Of a stretch of DNA of 64,000 bases, positions 12,001-24,450 are shown in pieces; the first letter of the stretch is position 1; each line of letters begins with the position of its first letter. A program made the position numbers and the translations under genes. The notes below the pieces were generated by a model, which worked only from the letters and a program-made list of their open reading frames with translations, searched no databases and was not told the DNA's origin. The DNA lies in contig CM060180.1 in the NCBI GenBank assembly GCA_030549775.1, forward strand, positions 32,027,090 through 32,091,089, written 5' to 3'. This DNA is from Tamarix chinensis. Its lineage: Eukaryota; Streptophyta; Magnoliopsida; Caryophyllales; Tamaricaceae.

Positions 12001-15000
12001 TTACTTGTATGAAAGCACAAAAGTTTGTTCATTGCCTTTATTTTTACCGTTTTACAGTAATATAACAATAAGATCACTTTGAGAGAGTAGCATGATTAGT
12101 CAGCTTTGCTTGGTGATGAAAAGCAAGGTTTTTGATTATTCAGCTATAATAGGTGATGAAAGGCATGACTTATTTCCTGAGTGGCCCGTTTAAAGTACAA
12201 AAGGCTAGGTTCCATAGAAGCCAGGAAGAGCATGAATAATGGAACCCCTTTATGCATTATTTATTAAGAAAAGGTAATAAGCAAAGAGGCGAATAAGACA
12301 TAGGAGGAATTTGCTTATTGACAATGTCGTTGTTCCCTTTTTATTTTGTTGATTTTCTTTCTAGCATGTGTATGAGTCTATGCTCACCTAACTCCATTAA
12401 TTGGACGCTGTACTAAGATTGGGTAGGTGAGCATGTGGATGGAGGTCTTACTGAAAGTTAGAAGAATAATAAGTTTAGTGTGCTGCAAGCACAATCACAT
12501 TTGAACCTTTTCATTGTTCCCCATCCCTTGATTCAACCATTTCAAAGATGTTAATTACAAAATTAGATTAAATGCGATATATAGTACGTGTTTGCAATAT
12601 CAAATGACTAAAATATTTTCATGGTTGACTGCCATGATATTCTTATTGTCCAACTATCTCATGTGTAAACGCCTCCTTCTGCGGCAAATGATCGTGCATG
12701 AAAACTAATATATAAATAAAATCTGCTATAAAAATGAAAATTCATTGCCATTATTCTTTTAATATGTCCATGAAGTGTGCTACTATTATTTATGTATATT
12801 AAGACAACCTAATTGTGCTTCTATTTCATAACATGATAAGGTATTTCTAGCTAATGAAATTTTTTTAGCTATCTACTGGCGGCCTAAATCTTTCTCTTTT
12901 CCATCATCTATTTGTTTATGTTGGGTTTTATCTTCAGCATACTGTAAATCAGTTGTGATAGAATGTCTCATAGGATCAAGTTTATACGAGAGCCCACATC
13001 TTATGTTCTCGGTGCGGCTTGTTCGCCTAGTCTTCCAAGCACCCCCTTTATGAATGCTTCAAACTGTTGATTGTGTTGCTTCAATTTGGTGCATGCTGAA
13101 TAAATTTAGGCATGTTATCTACTTCTGCCAATAACATAAGATGGTCGTGCATGGTAAGATTCATAGGATCATTTATTTCAATCTTTTTAAATTTGCGAAT
13201 TGGATGCTAAGTCCTTAACCCCTTGCATAGTTTGTGGACCTATCTTATGCATTTTATCTTATGCTTCTATTGTAATTGATGTAGAGTCACAAGGATGCAC
13301 TAAAGTTATACATAAAGTCATTTCCTCTGTTTGATGATCTTGAATAATTTCCGCAAAAGATAAGGTTATTGGTGCTGTTGCGGCTACTGCTGTCGATATA
13401 CTTGATGTTGATATATCACATGTCCTAGAAGTTATCCAACAAAACATCCAAGTAGCACATGAGGATGATGGAGATGATGGAGATGATGGAGAGGTGTACC
13501 AGGTCATGCGTCCAGACATAAAGTGTCATGAGAGAAGCTATGACGCAAATACCTACTGAGAGCACAGAACAATTGAGTGGGTCACTATGTTGGATAGAGG
13601 TAAAGGTTTTGAGAAATGGATTGTGCGAACAATTGTTAGTGGTGTCTGGCATATCGAGAATGACTCATGAAGATGTATTTAATTTTTGTTACTTTAGGTA
13701 TGATTGTCTTAGGATGTTGTTAGATGAATTTTAGATTGTGACTATGCTTCTAGATTAATTTTAATTTTTTTAATTGTGTAAAATGATGACTATATTATCT
13801 TATTATGATAATTCTTGCCCTTAGTTATTGGATATTTGATATGTAAATTTTATTTTAAACATTTTATGTTCAGGATATTGTTGTGGTACTTAATTGTGTG
13901 AGTATAATTTTACACATTCTTTCTGATAGTTTTTTTTAGTCATTATGATATGTTATTTTGATTTGTAGTAATAAATAAAAGATTTAAAATCCAAAAATTG
14001 ATGTACGTAAAAATAATAAATAATTGTTATCTAATAAAAGTTAAATAAATTTATGATTGATTCTTTTATGTGATTACAAGAAATTAAAATTTGATGGTAC
14101 CTAAATGGAATTATGAATACAGGATATCCAAAAAACATTACACCAAATGCTAGAGTATCTACAAAAACATTATCCTAATATATCTAAAAGAAGCGGGAAA
14201 AAATTATATTGACTATTTTTGGTACTTCAACAATTTTTATTTAGTTCAATAACACATTCATACTAAGTTAGGATAGAAATAAGAATAATTATTAAAAAAA
14301 ATTAAAAAGTAATGGGACACTATGTACATTACAAAAAACTAATCTTAATATTGACACTAAGTAGGACTCGAGTCATTGCCGACTACAACGTATTTACTAC
14401 AGCCAAAGCAATATGCTAAACTTAACGTTATTTCAATGTTTAAATTCATTTTTATTATTTTGCCGCCCACTATTCAGTAAAGCTAAAAACAACTAAATGA
14501 GTGCACCACCAGTGGGATTCAAAAGTTGAGGCTTTGAAAAACTCATGGGTGAACCAAACCACTATGTAATTGGGCATTAACGTTTTCCTCATGCATTGCC
14601 ACCGATACTTAGGGAGGCTTCCATGGTGCCACATGACACCATTGAAATGCCCTGCCTCCATCCCTGCTCTCATTAAAAGATACCTTTCTAGAAAGCTTTT
14701 CATTTCATGCAGGCATTCCTGAACCTGTGAGCAGAACTTTCCAGCATATATTCTAGATAGCAATAGCATATATGCACTAAAATAATGGACTCATAGGATG
14801 AAAACAAAAGGTTCATCAAAAGATCAACCCCCACGGAATTTTGAATAGGCTTTGAAGATATTGAAGAACAAAGCACCTATGAACATCAATGGGGATATTA
14901 CAAGACAGGCTTCACATTTTACCCATCTTCTGGGAGAAAAATCAACAAGTAGCCTCAATTAACCATAATAGCAACTAATTTCCAAAGTTTAAATAAAATT

Positions 15001-18000
15001 ATAAAACAAACAAATTAAAATGATTCTGTGAAGATGATCGTCTCCCCCTTCCCCCTACTCCCAGAAATTGAGAGAAAGAATAAAAGAAAATCAAGAAATT
15101 TGTCAGGGCATAATACAAGTCCCACAAATAATATGAAGGCTATGACTCCACAAGATGAGATCCAAATAAACTATCTTTCAGCATAAAAAATGTCCATAGA
15201 GAGCAAGATGTTGCATTTTTTTTTCCTTCTAAAACCAAGATTGCAAGTTTACTTCTATACAAGGCTCTGAGTATAATAACAAAGTCCCTGCTATGAATAG
15301 TCTAGACACAGTAATAGATTTTATTTTTTTTCCTAACATACTCACAAAAATAAGACCTGGTTAAAGGTTCTCCGTATTCTAAATGCCAACTCATCTTTTC
15401 TCCTTTTATTATCCATTTTAACTATCTGCCAGGCCAAAATGGCTTCTAGATGAACCTCATTTCCTTGTACTAAGCACGAGATAGAATCCTAAGACATTCA
15501 AAGACAAATATGAATGATTTCCAACAAACTCATTAGGGAACAATACCTTTGCATATTTACAGAAAAGAAAAAGGGAAACACTGGGAACAATCTGTATATT
15601 CAGAGACAGAAAAAAAGACACACAATAATGTTTTGGCTCTACAGCCCCAATGCTGGCGTTATTTTTCTTTTTCTGGGAGTTTACACATTTTTTCTGATTT
15701 ATATAGATTGTAGGTATCTTGGTCCAAGGCTAGCAACATTTATCATGCATGTTTGACAAGTGTAGTGAGGACGAAGTAGCATCTGCCAAAAAGCTGTAGT
15801 GACATGCAGCAGCAAGTGAAGCATGTTCTTAAAAAGGAAACCATCATTTAACAGCACTAAATGGGCTCAAAAAGCTGATTGAGCCCAATGACATTACCCA
15901 TATAGAAGATGTGGCCCAAAAAAGAAAGGTAGAATTTTAGCCATTACATGATACATGAACAAGATTTCTCACAACAATATAGCAAGTAGCTTCTGATGAC
16001 CGTGTTTTAGGAATTGGGTGTGTGCAGGGGGTAGCCTACACAATCCTTTTCATCAAGACTAGTTTGTAAGAGTTGGGGAGAAATGGGCTTTTTCTTCCTC
16101 CAGATTATGTAAGAGACCTCAATGATAAAGGGACTCTCGTAAAACCTCCACTTTGAGTGAGGAATCAAGGACTTCTATTTTAGAGGCGTTTGTCAGAACT
16201 TATAGGAGTTCTAACTAGCAGTACCAGTGGGATGTCAAGAAATATAGATATACTTCCCTCCAGATATTCAATCCAATTCAAACAGATCTAATTAATAAAC
16301 TGATGAAATCTGCATTTCGAAGGATTATCGACAACTCAACATGATAGCTTTTTAGCTCTCTGCATTGAATTTTCCCTCCTTTTCAGCTCTCTAAATTGAA
16401 TTGTCCCTCTTCTTGATTCTTCTCCTTTCTGTAGCTCCCACCTTTCTTCCCTTCTGCCTATTTCACTCTCTGTTTCCAACCTACACCGTGGTCTGATGTA
16501 ATTTAAATGTGCCAACTACTGTGGTTCAGTGGGACCTAGATGGCTGGTGTACGGACAATTACCCCTCTCCTATATTTTCAGAGTCCTGTGACACACCTGT
16601 TAATTGACTAAAACAATGCTTATACCACATCAAGTTTGATTGTTTCCAAATGTACTTTAAATAATATAAATAATTGGCATTGAATATAATGGTTTCAATC
16701 TAGAATTTTCAGTAGAAGGAACATGAGCTATCAATATCTTGGAACAAGCACCCAGAAAGATAAAACAACCCTGGTACTAGTTTCTTGTACCAATTGACAG
16801 CAAACAAAACAACAACAAAGACCAGGTATAGCATTCCATTCTTACATGATGAACCATTCATGTATATTGTATTTTTAGGGCATATTGAAGAAAGCAGAGG
16901 GATTCACAAAGTGAAAGAGAGAATGTTACCCGTTCTGCCAAGATATATAAGATCGCAATGATACAAGGGAGGCAGCAACAGACACCTACAGCAATTACAG
17001 ATGCCAGTGCAACGCAGAAAATTACAAAGAACACATCAAGTGCCAAGAATACTATGCACAACCTGCAGATTAAAACCACGTGCTTTAATGAGTGCTAACA
17101 ATCAGATACAATATATTTTTTGTTCCCAAGCCATGGAATTAGTAAACACTAATTACCAATATAGTTGAGGAGCATGTCGCTGCAAGGCCTGCCCACCCAC
17201 AAATATCCAATAAAACCCAATTAACCACCACATAAATGAAAATATTGTATTTGCTGATTCCAAATGCCTAGTCACCGGACTGAGAAGAAAGAAAGAAAGG
17301 ACCATTAGAAAATACATAATACATTTATTTACTTAAATGATATTCTCTAGACAGCGATATGAGCTCAATTATAATCTTCAGTGCCACACAGAAGATGAAA
17401 ACGCAGGTAAGGTGTTTCACCAGATAGACGTTGAGGGATAACACACCATACTGTGCATTTCACTTCCAGAGACAGGGAGAGGCAAAAGGAAACAAATGAC
17501 AATCTTGCTACTAAGAATATAAACCTGCTACACCAAGATGCAATGCAAATCCCAATTCCTTGCATATAAATCAGCATATCAATCATTTTGCGTCCAGCAA
17601 AGGAAAATCATGAAGTTCCAAAAGGGGGATGAAAGAGTTGGCCAAAGCCATGAATTTGTAGCACTAGCAAGTTAATGGCAGCCAACACAAACTGTGCCAC
17701 CAGAAGGTAGGTAGGATTTCGAACCAATTTATCATTCATTTACCAAATACCATATTAAACCAACACCAGGGAATCCACTGATGTGAATGGTTCAACCTTC
17801 GTCTAAAAGAGAAGTACTAGCTATGTTACTTATCATACGACGACTACTCAGATCAGATGAGAGAGAACAGCTAGCAATGTTAATAGGAGGAACGTCCATT
17901 GCTTACTAAGGTCGTGCATTAAGCTACACAGCAAATAAAAAAGGTTAAAATACCCAAATAATTAAGCCAGCTAGCTGAAAAAATGCAGAATTCTTCTTCA

Positions 18001-18577
18001 ATTACATATTGTACTGAGCAAGTATATGGTACCTCGAATCCTCATGATCCTGCTCCCGCAGCAAGGGCTCCGATTCCTCACCACCCCCAAAACGCGCCCA
18101 AAACCGACGGCTCCGCCTTCGATACTCAATAGAAACGCAAAAAATATGTACGGTACACTGCAGACCATAACCAGCAACCCACAGTCTCAACGGCTGCTCC
18201 GGCCGCTCACTTCGACTAAGCAGCAATACGACAGCAGCAACAACCAAAAACGAGAAATTCCACGCCACATCAAGCCAAACAACAGGTCTAGAATACGACC
18301 AATCACTCTGTCGATCTTCAAGTTGCTGAGCTGCCGTCTCTCGCACCATCATCGACGGTTCCCTCAGCATCCGACGACTATTACTCGCCCTCCTCAGAAA
18401 CCTAGCGGCTTGACGCAAACCATGCGTCCGAACAGACTGGACGCGGGTTCGGTTGCCGGAATTAGAGACGGACGGTCCTTGGGTTAAGCTCCGGCCGTAA
18501 AGAGCACTACTTAGAAATGGCGCTGTATCAATGGTGGCATCCGGAGTGAGGTTATCGGACCTAGTGCTCGACATCAT
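9011..18577 (-). CDS. RING-H2 membrane E3 ubiquitin ligase (At1g63170/At4g11680-like)
   Basis: Five exons on the minus strand: 18577-18033, 17279-17157, 17062-16930, 9516-9346, 9181-9011, all with GT/AG junctions. They sum to 1143 nt, or 380 residues, which is the usual family length. Residues 55-93 form the basic conserved block ([12 protein letters not shown], then [20 protein letters not shown]). Hydrophobic segments lie near 99-121, 131-151, 195-213, 224-245 and 247-265, including [16 protein letters not shown]. Then [16 protein letters not shown] follows, and a C-terminal RING-H2 finger with ligands C326, C329, C344, H346, H349, C352, C363 and C366 ([23 protein letters not shown]). Known relatives are membrane-anchored E3 ligases that transfer ubiquitin from an E2; the substrate is unknown. 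The start is the first of two adjacent ATGs, with no in-frame extension used. All ligands are intact and no stops occur, so it is probably functional. Intron 3 is unusually long (7413 bp). Confidence 0.92.
9633..9905. mobile_element. Degenerate Harbinger-like MITE fragments
   Basis: GGGCTTGTATAATATGGGGG near 9636 and GGATGTGTTTGGGACAGGGG near 9762 both look like decayed versions of the GGNCTTGTTTGG..GGGGTAATAGGGG termini of the MITE at 7182. No paired end or target duplication could be fixed, so borders are approximate. Confidence 0.3.
9930..10280 (+). other. Pyrimidine-rich leader-like segment in the intron
   Basis: A CT-rich stretch (ctctctcaactctctctcc) is followed by moderately GC-rich sequence and a GAG|GTACTC donor-like site near 10270, on the strand opposite to the host gene. 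It resembles a plant 5' untranslated exon. No long open frame follows, so it may be a relic of a nested or transposon-carried gene. Speculative. Confidence 0.25.
10792..11252. mobile_element. hAT (Ac/Ds-type) non-autonomous element 2
   Basis: A 461-bp element with near-perfect ends TAGGGATGTAAACGGGG and their complement, flanked by atattagt (10784-10791) and attttagt (11253-11260), an 8-bp duplication with one mismatch. The left arm is reiterated CCCGTATCCGTACCC-like units; the right arm is the complement, GGGTACGGGTATGG. A transcript from either strand would fold into a long hairpin. It is in the large intron of the RING-H2 gene. Confidence 0.85.
11663..11863. repeat. Tandem duplication around an (AT)n microsatellite
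   Basis: Two copies of about 100 bp, each beginning with (AT)n and ttcattaat, then gggtaatgagac..aggagata..attac and ending ccttcaccaactagtttcc. The first begins near 11668 and the second near 11773. Within the E3 ligase intron. Confidence 0.7.
13259..13740 (+). pseudogene. Coding-like relic in the intron, unidentified
   Basis: Broken reading frames with gene-like composition, including an acidic GAT/GAC repeat ([10 protein letters not shown] near 13460) and a segment near 13528-13734 starting MREAMTQIP. The layout is vaguely reminiscent of the C-terminal part of Myb/SANT-like proteins carried by Harbinger elements, but no diagnostic motif is present. Opposite strand to the host gene. Confidence 0.2.
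14470..14769 (-). other. 99-codon open frame in the intron, not recognised
   Basis: An open frame on the same strand as the host gene, rich in aromatic and His residues ([14 protein letters not shown]). No family recognised, and no matching splice sites were established to include it as an alternative exon. Most likely chance or a relic. Confidence 0.15.
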
Positions 18578-18900
18578 TCGCAGAAGATTAGGAGGGTGAA
18601 GGTACGTGTGGGTGTGGCCCTGGAATCTGAGGCGAGGCTGGACTGAGTTTTTCCCCTTTTTCTCTAGACTAGACTAAATAGATCAACGGTACATAGCTTC
18701 GCAAGCGAGACGAAGAGGACGATGTGCTCCGTATATTTCGAGCGGGCGGAATGGACGGTCTGATACTGATAACGAGCGCTTTCAGGATCGCGTTATTTGT
18801 GGGTCCAACCTGTTGTGCCATCGCCTGGCTAGTTAACTCCTTAATATGATGCTATCGGCCATCACCCATCAGGTAATGGTATCGTGCGCGGCAAATGTAT
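18578..18900 (-). promoter_or_regulatory. Upstream region of the RING-H2 gene
   Basis: Roughly 300 bp upstream of the start codon, more GC-rich than the surroundings, as expected for a promoter and leader. I saw no clear TATA box at a standard distance, so this is a positional call. Confidence 0.35.
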
Positions 18901-20324
18901 TTATCCTATTTTGTTTTTGCGGATGCTCGATCTCTGCACTGTACAAATGGTGATGTTGCGTGGGAAATTATTACATGCAAACCTAAATTTATAACTTTAT
19001 ATCTCTTAAATTTTATTATTTTTGTATTTGATAATTATAGTCTTTTATTTTTCCACTCATCTTCTCTTTGCTTCTTTTTTCTCTCCCCTCCTCCATTAAT
19101 CTTCAACATTTAATTCACTCAATCATAAATACAATAACTATGATAGAAGAGAATAAAAATAATGAGTGATTTAGTTAAGAAGAACTTGTCGAAATAATGA
19201 TATTTAAATTTTTTTTATAAAAAAAAAATTTGGATCCAACAAGTAAGGTATCGTTTGGTATAACTTATATTTAATAACTATTTTTACATCAAAATCACTT
19301 TTGTAAATCTACTTATTAAAAAGTATTTTGATAAGTAAAATATATGTTTGTTTTTGCTTTTAGTGTATAAGTGATTAATACTAAAAAACTACTTATTGTA
19401 CCTTGTTAGTGTTTGGTTTTCATTTTTCTATAAACTTACTTTTTATTTTTCATCTTTAATTTTTATCTTCGTATATATATCTTTTGGTAATAATTATTAT
19501 ATAAATTATGTAATATTAAATATTAAAAAACATATAAAACATTAAAAAGTATAAAAATATATATATAAAGATGTTACAAAGTACTAAAAATTGTAAGATA
19601 AAAATAATAAACTTACTAAAAAAAATATAAACAATCATTAAACAAACTTTGTCAAATTTATAAACATATAAAACTCAAATAGTGATAATGATGAAAGTTC
19701 CTTCAGGTGATGTCAAATTTACAAACATTGGAACTCTCCCTTCAGGCCACCAGCTCGATGGCTAATCGACCGAGTTGAGGAGTACACCGTTAGAGGAATT
19801 GAGGAGTCGGTGAGGTCCCTCTTGAAAGCCACTATTTTTTACTAGATTACCTACACACGCAAAGATTATCAAATTACTTATTGTTTTTTATTAGTGTTTG
19901 ATTTTTGTTTTTCTACAAATTTACTTTTTATTTTCCATCTTCAATTTGTATCTTACTATATATATGGTTTGGTAATAAATATTATATAAATTATGTAATA
20001 TTAAATATTAAAAATCGTATGAAATATAAAAATATTTAAAAAAATTACTAGTATCTAAAATTCAAATAATGATAACAATAAAAATTTATATTATGCAATA
20101 AACATTCTGACATTAATAATACATATTATAAAATCAAATAGTTAAATTACGTACATGGTAAATATCATCTACGATCCTACATCGTAGTATTTCCATTTCT
20201 CTAGTAGTTCTACCTTCTAGATATTGTCCGATATACCTATTTATATTATTTTCTTTATATGTTTCTCTACTATAAAAATCATCGACGATAGTTTTGAGTG
20301 AAAATGGTGTTCCTACTTCCCATT
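18901..20324. repeat. AT-rich intergenic region with a duplicated segment
   Basis: A segment at about 19395-19550 (acttattgtaccttgttagtgtttgg.., then aaacttactttttatttttcatctt.., then aataattattatataaattatgtaatatt) recurs at about 19875-20040 with scattered changes. The first copy is preceded by GTATCGTTTGGTATAACTT at 19248, a terminus that resembles the right end at 32185-32208. This suggests a decayed MITE, partly duplicated. No genes seen. Confidence 0.5.
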
Positions 20325-20329
20325 GTTGA
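20325..20329. repeat. Left target-site duplication GTTGA
   Basis: GTTGA directly before the 5' LTR; the identical GTTGA is at 31615-31619 after the 3' LTR. It proves that the whole 20330-31614 unit entered as one insertion. Confidence 0.9.
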
Positions 20330-21458
20330 TGAAATGCCCCGAAAATTTCTAATTTTATAAACTACATTTAAATGATATTTATTCTAATATTTATTTAAAT
20401 AAATTATTTTAAAATTGAATTAATTAGGGAAAATCAAGAAGACAGTTATAAGTATTTTTATTAGAAGAAAATTTGGGTATTTTAGCTAATTAAGCATTTT
20501 ATTTCAAAAATAAATTAAATAAATTATTTTATTTAAAATAAGAAGAAAATAAAAATAGTTTCAAATTAATATTAATTTTATAAATAAATAATTTAATTGG
20601 AGAAAATTTGGGTGTTTTGCTAATTAAAAAGGAATTTGTGGAAAACCTTTTAAAAATCCTAATTTAGCCTAAAAAGGGGATTTTAAATATTAATTTATTT
20701 AAATATTATCATTTTTAATAACTCAAATATCCTAATTAATTTAATTATTCCAAACCATTATTTTTCCTTTTTCCCTTTTCCTTTTTCCTTCTTTTCTTCT
20801 TTTTTCTTCTTCTTCTTTTCTTTTTCTTTTTTCTCCTCTCCGAACTGGGCCAGCCCAGCGGCCCAGTTCCTCTTTTTCTTCCTTTCTTCCTTCGGCCCAG
20901 CCCGTCCGCGCGCCGTTGCCTCCTTCTCCCGCCTCCAGCGCTGCGTTTTGTCCATCTTTTTACTAAAACTCGTCGTGTTATTTAATGAGCCAGCCCGCGC
21001 GTCCTCCTTCGCCCGTCCCCCTCTACGCCGCGTTTTGACTCCACTTCCACCTAAGCCCGTCGTTTCATTAATGCCTACCTCCCTCGCGCTCGACCGGCCC
21101 GGTCTGCCCTTTCTTTTCTTTTCTTTCCTCGCGAACCGCCCGGCCCAGCCTCTTTCTTCTTCCCCTTCGCGCCTGCCAGCCCCCGACGCCGTCGAACCTG
21201 CAACTTCCCCGCCGAAAATGGCGGCATCGGCTACGAGCAGTCTTACCGGCCGATTCACCCACCCTTCTCTTCCTATTAGCTCGCACATCATCTTGGAATA
21301 GTCAATTAACCTTAACTCTCTCTCATCCTCTCTCTCTGGCTTCTCGAATCTTCGACCCGACCCAAGCAACCGCCGGTCGATTTATGACACCGGCCACCAA
21401 AACCCTATCACCCAAACCCATCCTTCCGACCCCAAAACCCTAATAACCCATCTAAACT

Positions 21459-21468
21459 CTTTAAATAG
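21459..21468 (+). promoter_or_regulatory. TATA-like box of the 5' LTR
   Basis: CTTTAAATAG lies just downstream of the pyrimidine-rich GC segment and is repeated at the equivalent place in the 3' LTR (27961-27970). Related solo LTRs carry TATAAATA or TATATATA at the same relative place, which supports a core-promoter role. Confidence 0.45.
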
Positions 21469-22491
21469 CCTAATGGTGGGTGTTTTCGAGACTTCTTCCT
21501 TCCGAAACCCCAAGTCAGAATCGCCCAGCCACCTCCCCATCAGACGCCATTATCTCCTTCCTCGGCCAACTTCAACACCTCCTCTTGCTACCAATCTCTT
21601 CCCTGAAATTTTCTCTAGCTAACTAAGCCATTCAAATCCTTCGATTCTTCTTGAATGAGCTGCCATAACCATGCAAAGTTGGTTAGTTGCTTCGACAGAA
21701 AATTTCACCCCGAGACGTTGAACCACCTTCCACCACCACATGCGCCGCTTATAACACCTTCCAAACCAACCATTAAATCCTACTAATTATCCTCTACAGC
21801 CCCATATAATTATTTTAATTTTTCTTCCTCTCCATTACCCATTTTCCTAATTTTTGGCCCTCTTAGATCCATTTTCCGGCCACCTCCGGGAACCACCGCC
21901 ATTTCCACCTACACCCTCCGACTCAAGGTGATGTCATAGACATTTTAAGTACTTAGTTTCGATTTATTTATAATTATCCTAATTTTAGCAAAATTTAAGC
22001 ATTAATTCAACTTTTATTATTATTATTATAATTATTTATATTAGTAATATTGACTGCAATTTTATTTCTAAATTTTTTTGACAGGTCAGGGAGTATTATT
22101 GAGTAAGATATATCATTCATCTCGGCCTTTACTTATTTAATCTAATTTTTGCATGTTTAATGTTATTAATAATAATAATAATATTATTATTATTATTAGT
22201 GTAATTATTTAGTTAATATTGTAATTATTTCAGGAGGATTATAAACCTAAAATTTTAACTAAGTCACGCACTTTTGCTTTTTACAACTATTATTAACATT
22301 TTTAACATTTTTTCTAATCATATTATTATTATTATTATCTTTATTAACTTTATATTATAAGTATATATAATATTAATATTTTTGAATGGTGTTATTATTA
22401 AATGGGTTGATTTTGAAAGCCACATTGTAATTTAAAGAATTTTGGTAGTATTAATATTAATATTCTACTAATAAAAGTGTTATTAATAATG

Positions 22492-22530
<39 letters not shown>

Positions 22531-24087
22531 TTTTATTACTATTATTGTTATTACTATTATTACTATTATTGTATTATTACTATTTTGGTGAAGGGTAGAA
22601 ACCCTTGTATCACCACCCTTTCGAATGAAAACAATAATTTATTGTATTTTAAGTAATATTTTGTATAATTAATTATTGTGTAGTATTGTGTTAATTAAAA
22701 ACAAAATCTTAGAATAATTTAGAGAATAATAAAATTTTATAAGGGAGCCTAATTCTAGTATACTTTTATTTAATAGGTGAACCTAGTCTAATCCCTCAAG
22801 AGGAATATGAGCGTGCACCAAGACCGGTGTCGTATTAGGTAAGGAGCTCTAAGGCCTTTTATGTGTTTATGTGGTTTATGTGTTTCATATGCTATGTATT
22901 CTATACTTATGATTATTAATTATGTCGTATATGGTATGACTTGGAGTTGAAGTATGTTGTGCATGGTATGTGTATTAATTATGTATGATGATATGTGTTG
23001 TGTATGTGAGGAAGTCGATGTGGTTTGTGTGAGAGAAATGATGAAAAAGGAGGATGGGGAAAGAAGTTGACTAAGGGAAGTGAGTTGACCTAAATTTTAT
23101 GGTTTTATAAGGAATAATTTAGTTTATGATGTTATTTGGGAGAATGTAATTTATAATATTATATGGGAGAATTTAAGTTATGATTCGATTGGGAGAGTTA
23201 ATTTATAATTTGTTTGGGAGAATTTATTTTATGATGTTATTCGGAGAATGTAATTTATAATATTATATGGGAGAATTTAAGTTATGATTTGATTGTGAGA
23301 GTTAATTTATAATTTGTTTGGGAGAATCTAATTCATGATGTTATTTGGAAAAATGTAATTTATGATATTATATGGGGGAATCTAATTTATGATTTGCTTG
23401 GGGAAATTCAATTTATAGTTTTCCTTGGAAGATTCTAATTTATGATTTTATGTGGAAGAATCTTTATGGCTTGAATTTAGGGTTTGGTATGGAAGAATCT
23501 TTATGGTTTGAATTTAGGATTTGGTATGGGTGAATCTTTGGTTTTGGTTGGATTGAATTTATGGTTTTGTATGACGGAATCTAGGGTTTGCCTAGTGGTA
23601 TTAATGGATGTATGTTAGTATTAGGGTTTGTATGATGATATTAAGGTTTGTATGGTGGTAATTATAGTTGTATGGTGGTATTAAGGTTCGGATGATTGAA
23701 TTTAGGGTTTCACGTGGAAGTTTAGGGTTTGCATGAAAAAGGTTCGAAGGTTTGCATGGGGAGATTAATGTCTGCATGGAAGCAAAATTTACGTGTGAAA
23801 AGCTGATTTGGGATGTAAGGGAGGAAGTAGAAGAGTTATTTGGGTGTTTGAATATTTTTGGTGAAAAATAATACGTAGGACATTATAAGAGTATGGAGGA
23901 GACTGAATTATGATTTTTGTGGCTAATTGAGGTATATGGTGGCTGATTAGGGTTTTTGGGGTTATCACGTGTATTTGGTAATTAAAGTGTAATTATGAAA
24001 ATTTTGTGATTTGTGATGTGTGGTGATTTGTGCATGTTGGTGAAGGCCTTTGAATAAGACACTTAAGATACTAATCATTTAAAGTGG

Positions 24088-24450
24088 AAGATTATTGAGC
24101 CGGGTCCAGCCGATCCACCGGTTAGGAATAGTGGTTAGGGTTTAACCCTATGTGTGACCGATCCACCGGTAACAATAGTGGTGAGGACTTTGTCCCGCAA
24201 GTGTCCGGCCCACCGGAAATAATAGTGGGGTGACTCGAGCTCAATAAAAATAAATCATAGTTGCCAAAACATTTAAAAGGTACTAATTACTTACAGTGGA
24301 ACACCATGTGAGCAGGAACCAGCCGATCCACCGGTAAGGAATAGTGGTGAGGACTTTGTCCCGCAAGTGACCGATCCACCGGCGAATAATAGTGGTGTGG
24401 ACTTTGTCCCGCAAGTGACCGGCCCACCGGCAATAATAGTGGGGTGTTCC
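24088..24450 (+). repeat. CCACCGG..AATAGTGG array, 5' LTR
   Basis: Six related units in two blocks, each with CCGATCCACCGGT or CCGGCCCACCGG followed by aata.tagtgg, and separated by GACTTTGTCCCGCAAGTG linkers. Preceded in each block by an AATCATTTAAAGTGGAAGA or AATTACTTACAGTGGAACA header. The same module occurs in other LTRs of the window. Confidence 0.8.

Larger units (their letters stand above)
9517..16929 (-). other. Giant intron 3 of the RING-H2 gene (7413 bp)
   Basis: Donor G|GTAACA sits at 16929 and acceptor AAGCAG ends at 9517; flanking codons join in phase 0 (AER then GGASKED). The other introns are 753, 94 and 164 bp. The intron has absorbed a hAT element (10792-11252), degenerate Harbinger-like ends near 9630-9800, a duplicated AT-microsatellite block, and gene-like relics. 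The rest is AT-rich with nothing identifiable. Confidence 0.8.

Noticed and set aside
18026..18487. 153-codon plus-strand frame opposite exon 1 of the E3 ligase
   Set aside because: Shadow of the GC-rich coding exon on the other strand, which has clear family homology.
20758..21369. 203-codon minus-strand open frame and its copy at 27252-27870
   Set aside because: Lies wholly in the CT-rich, GC-biased part of the LTR; the protein is Arg/Lys/Gly/Glu-rich low complexity, overlaps open frames on the other strand, and differs between the two LTR copies by frame-shifting indels.
24088..24450. CRISPR-like array
   Set aside because: Units are degenerate, differ in spacing, and lie in an LTR of a plant genome; there are no cas-type genes.
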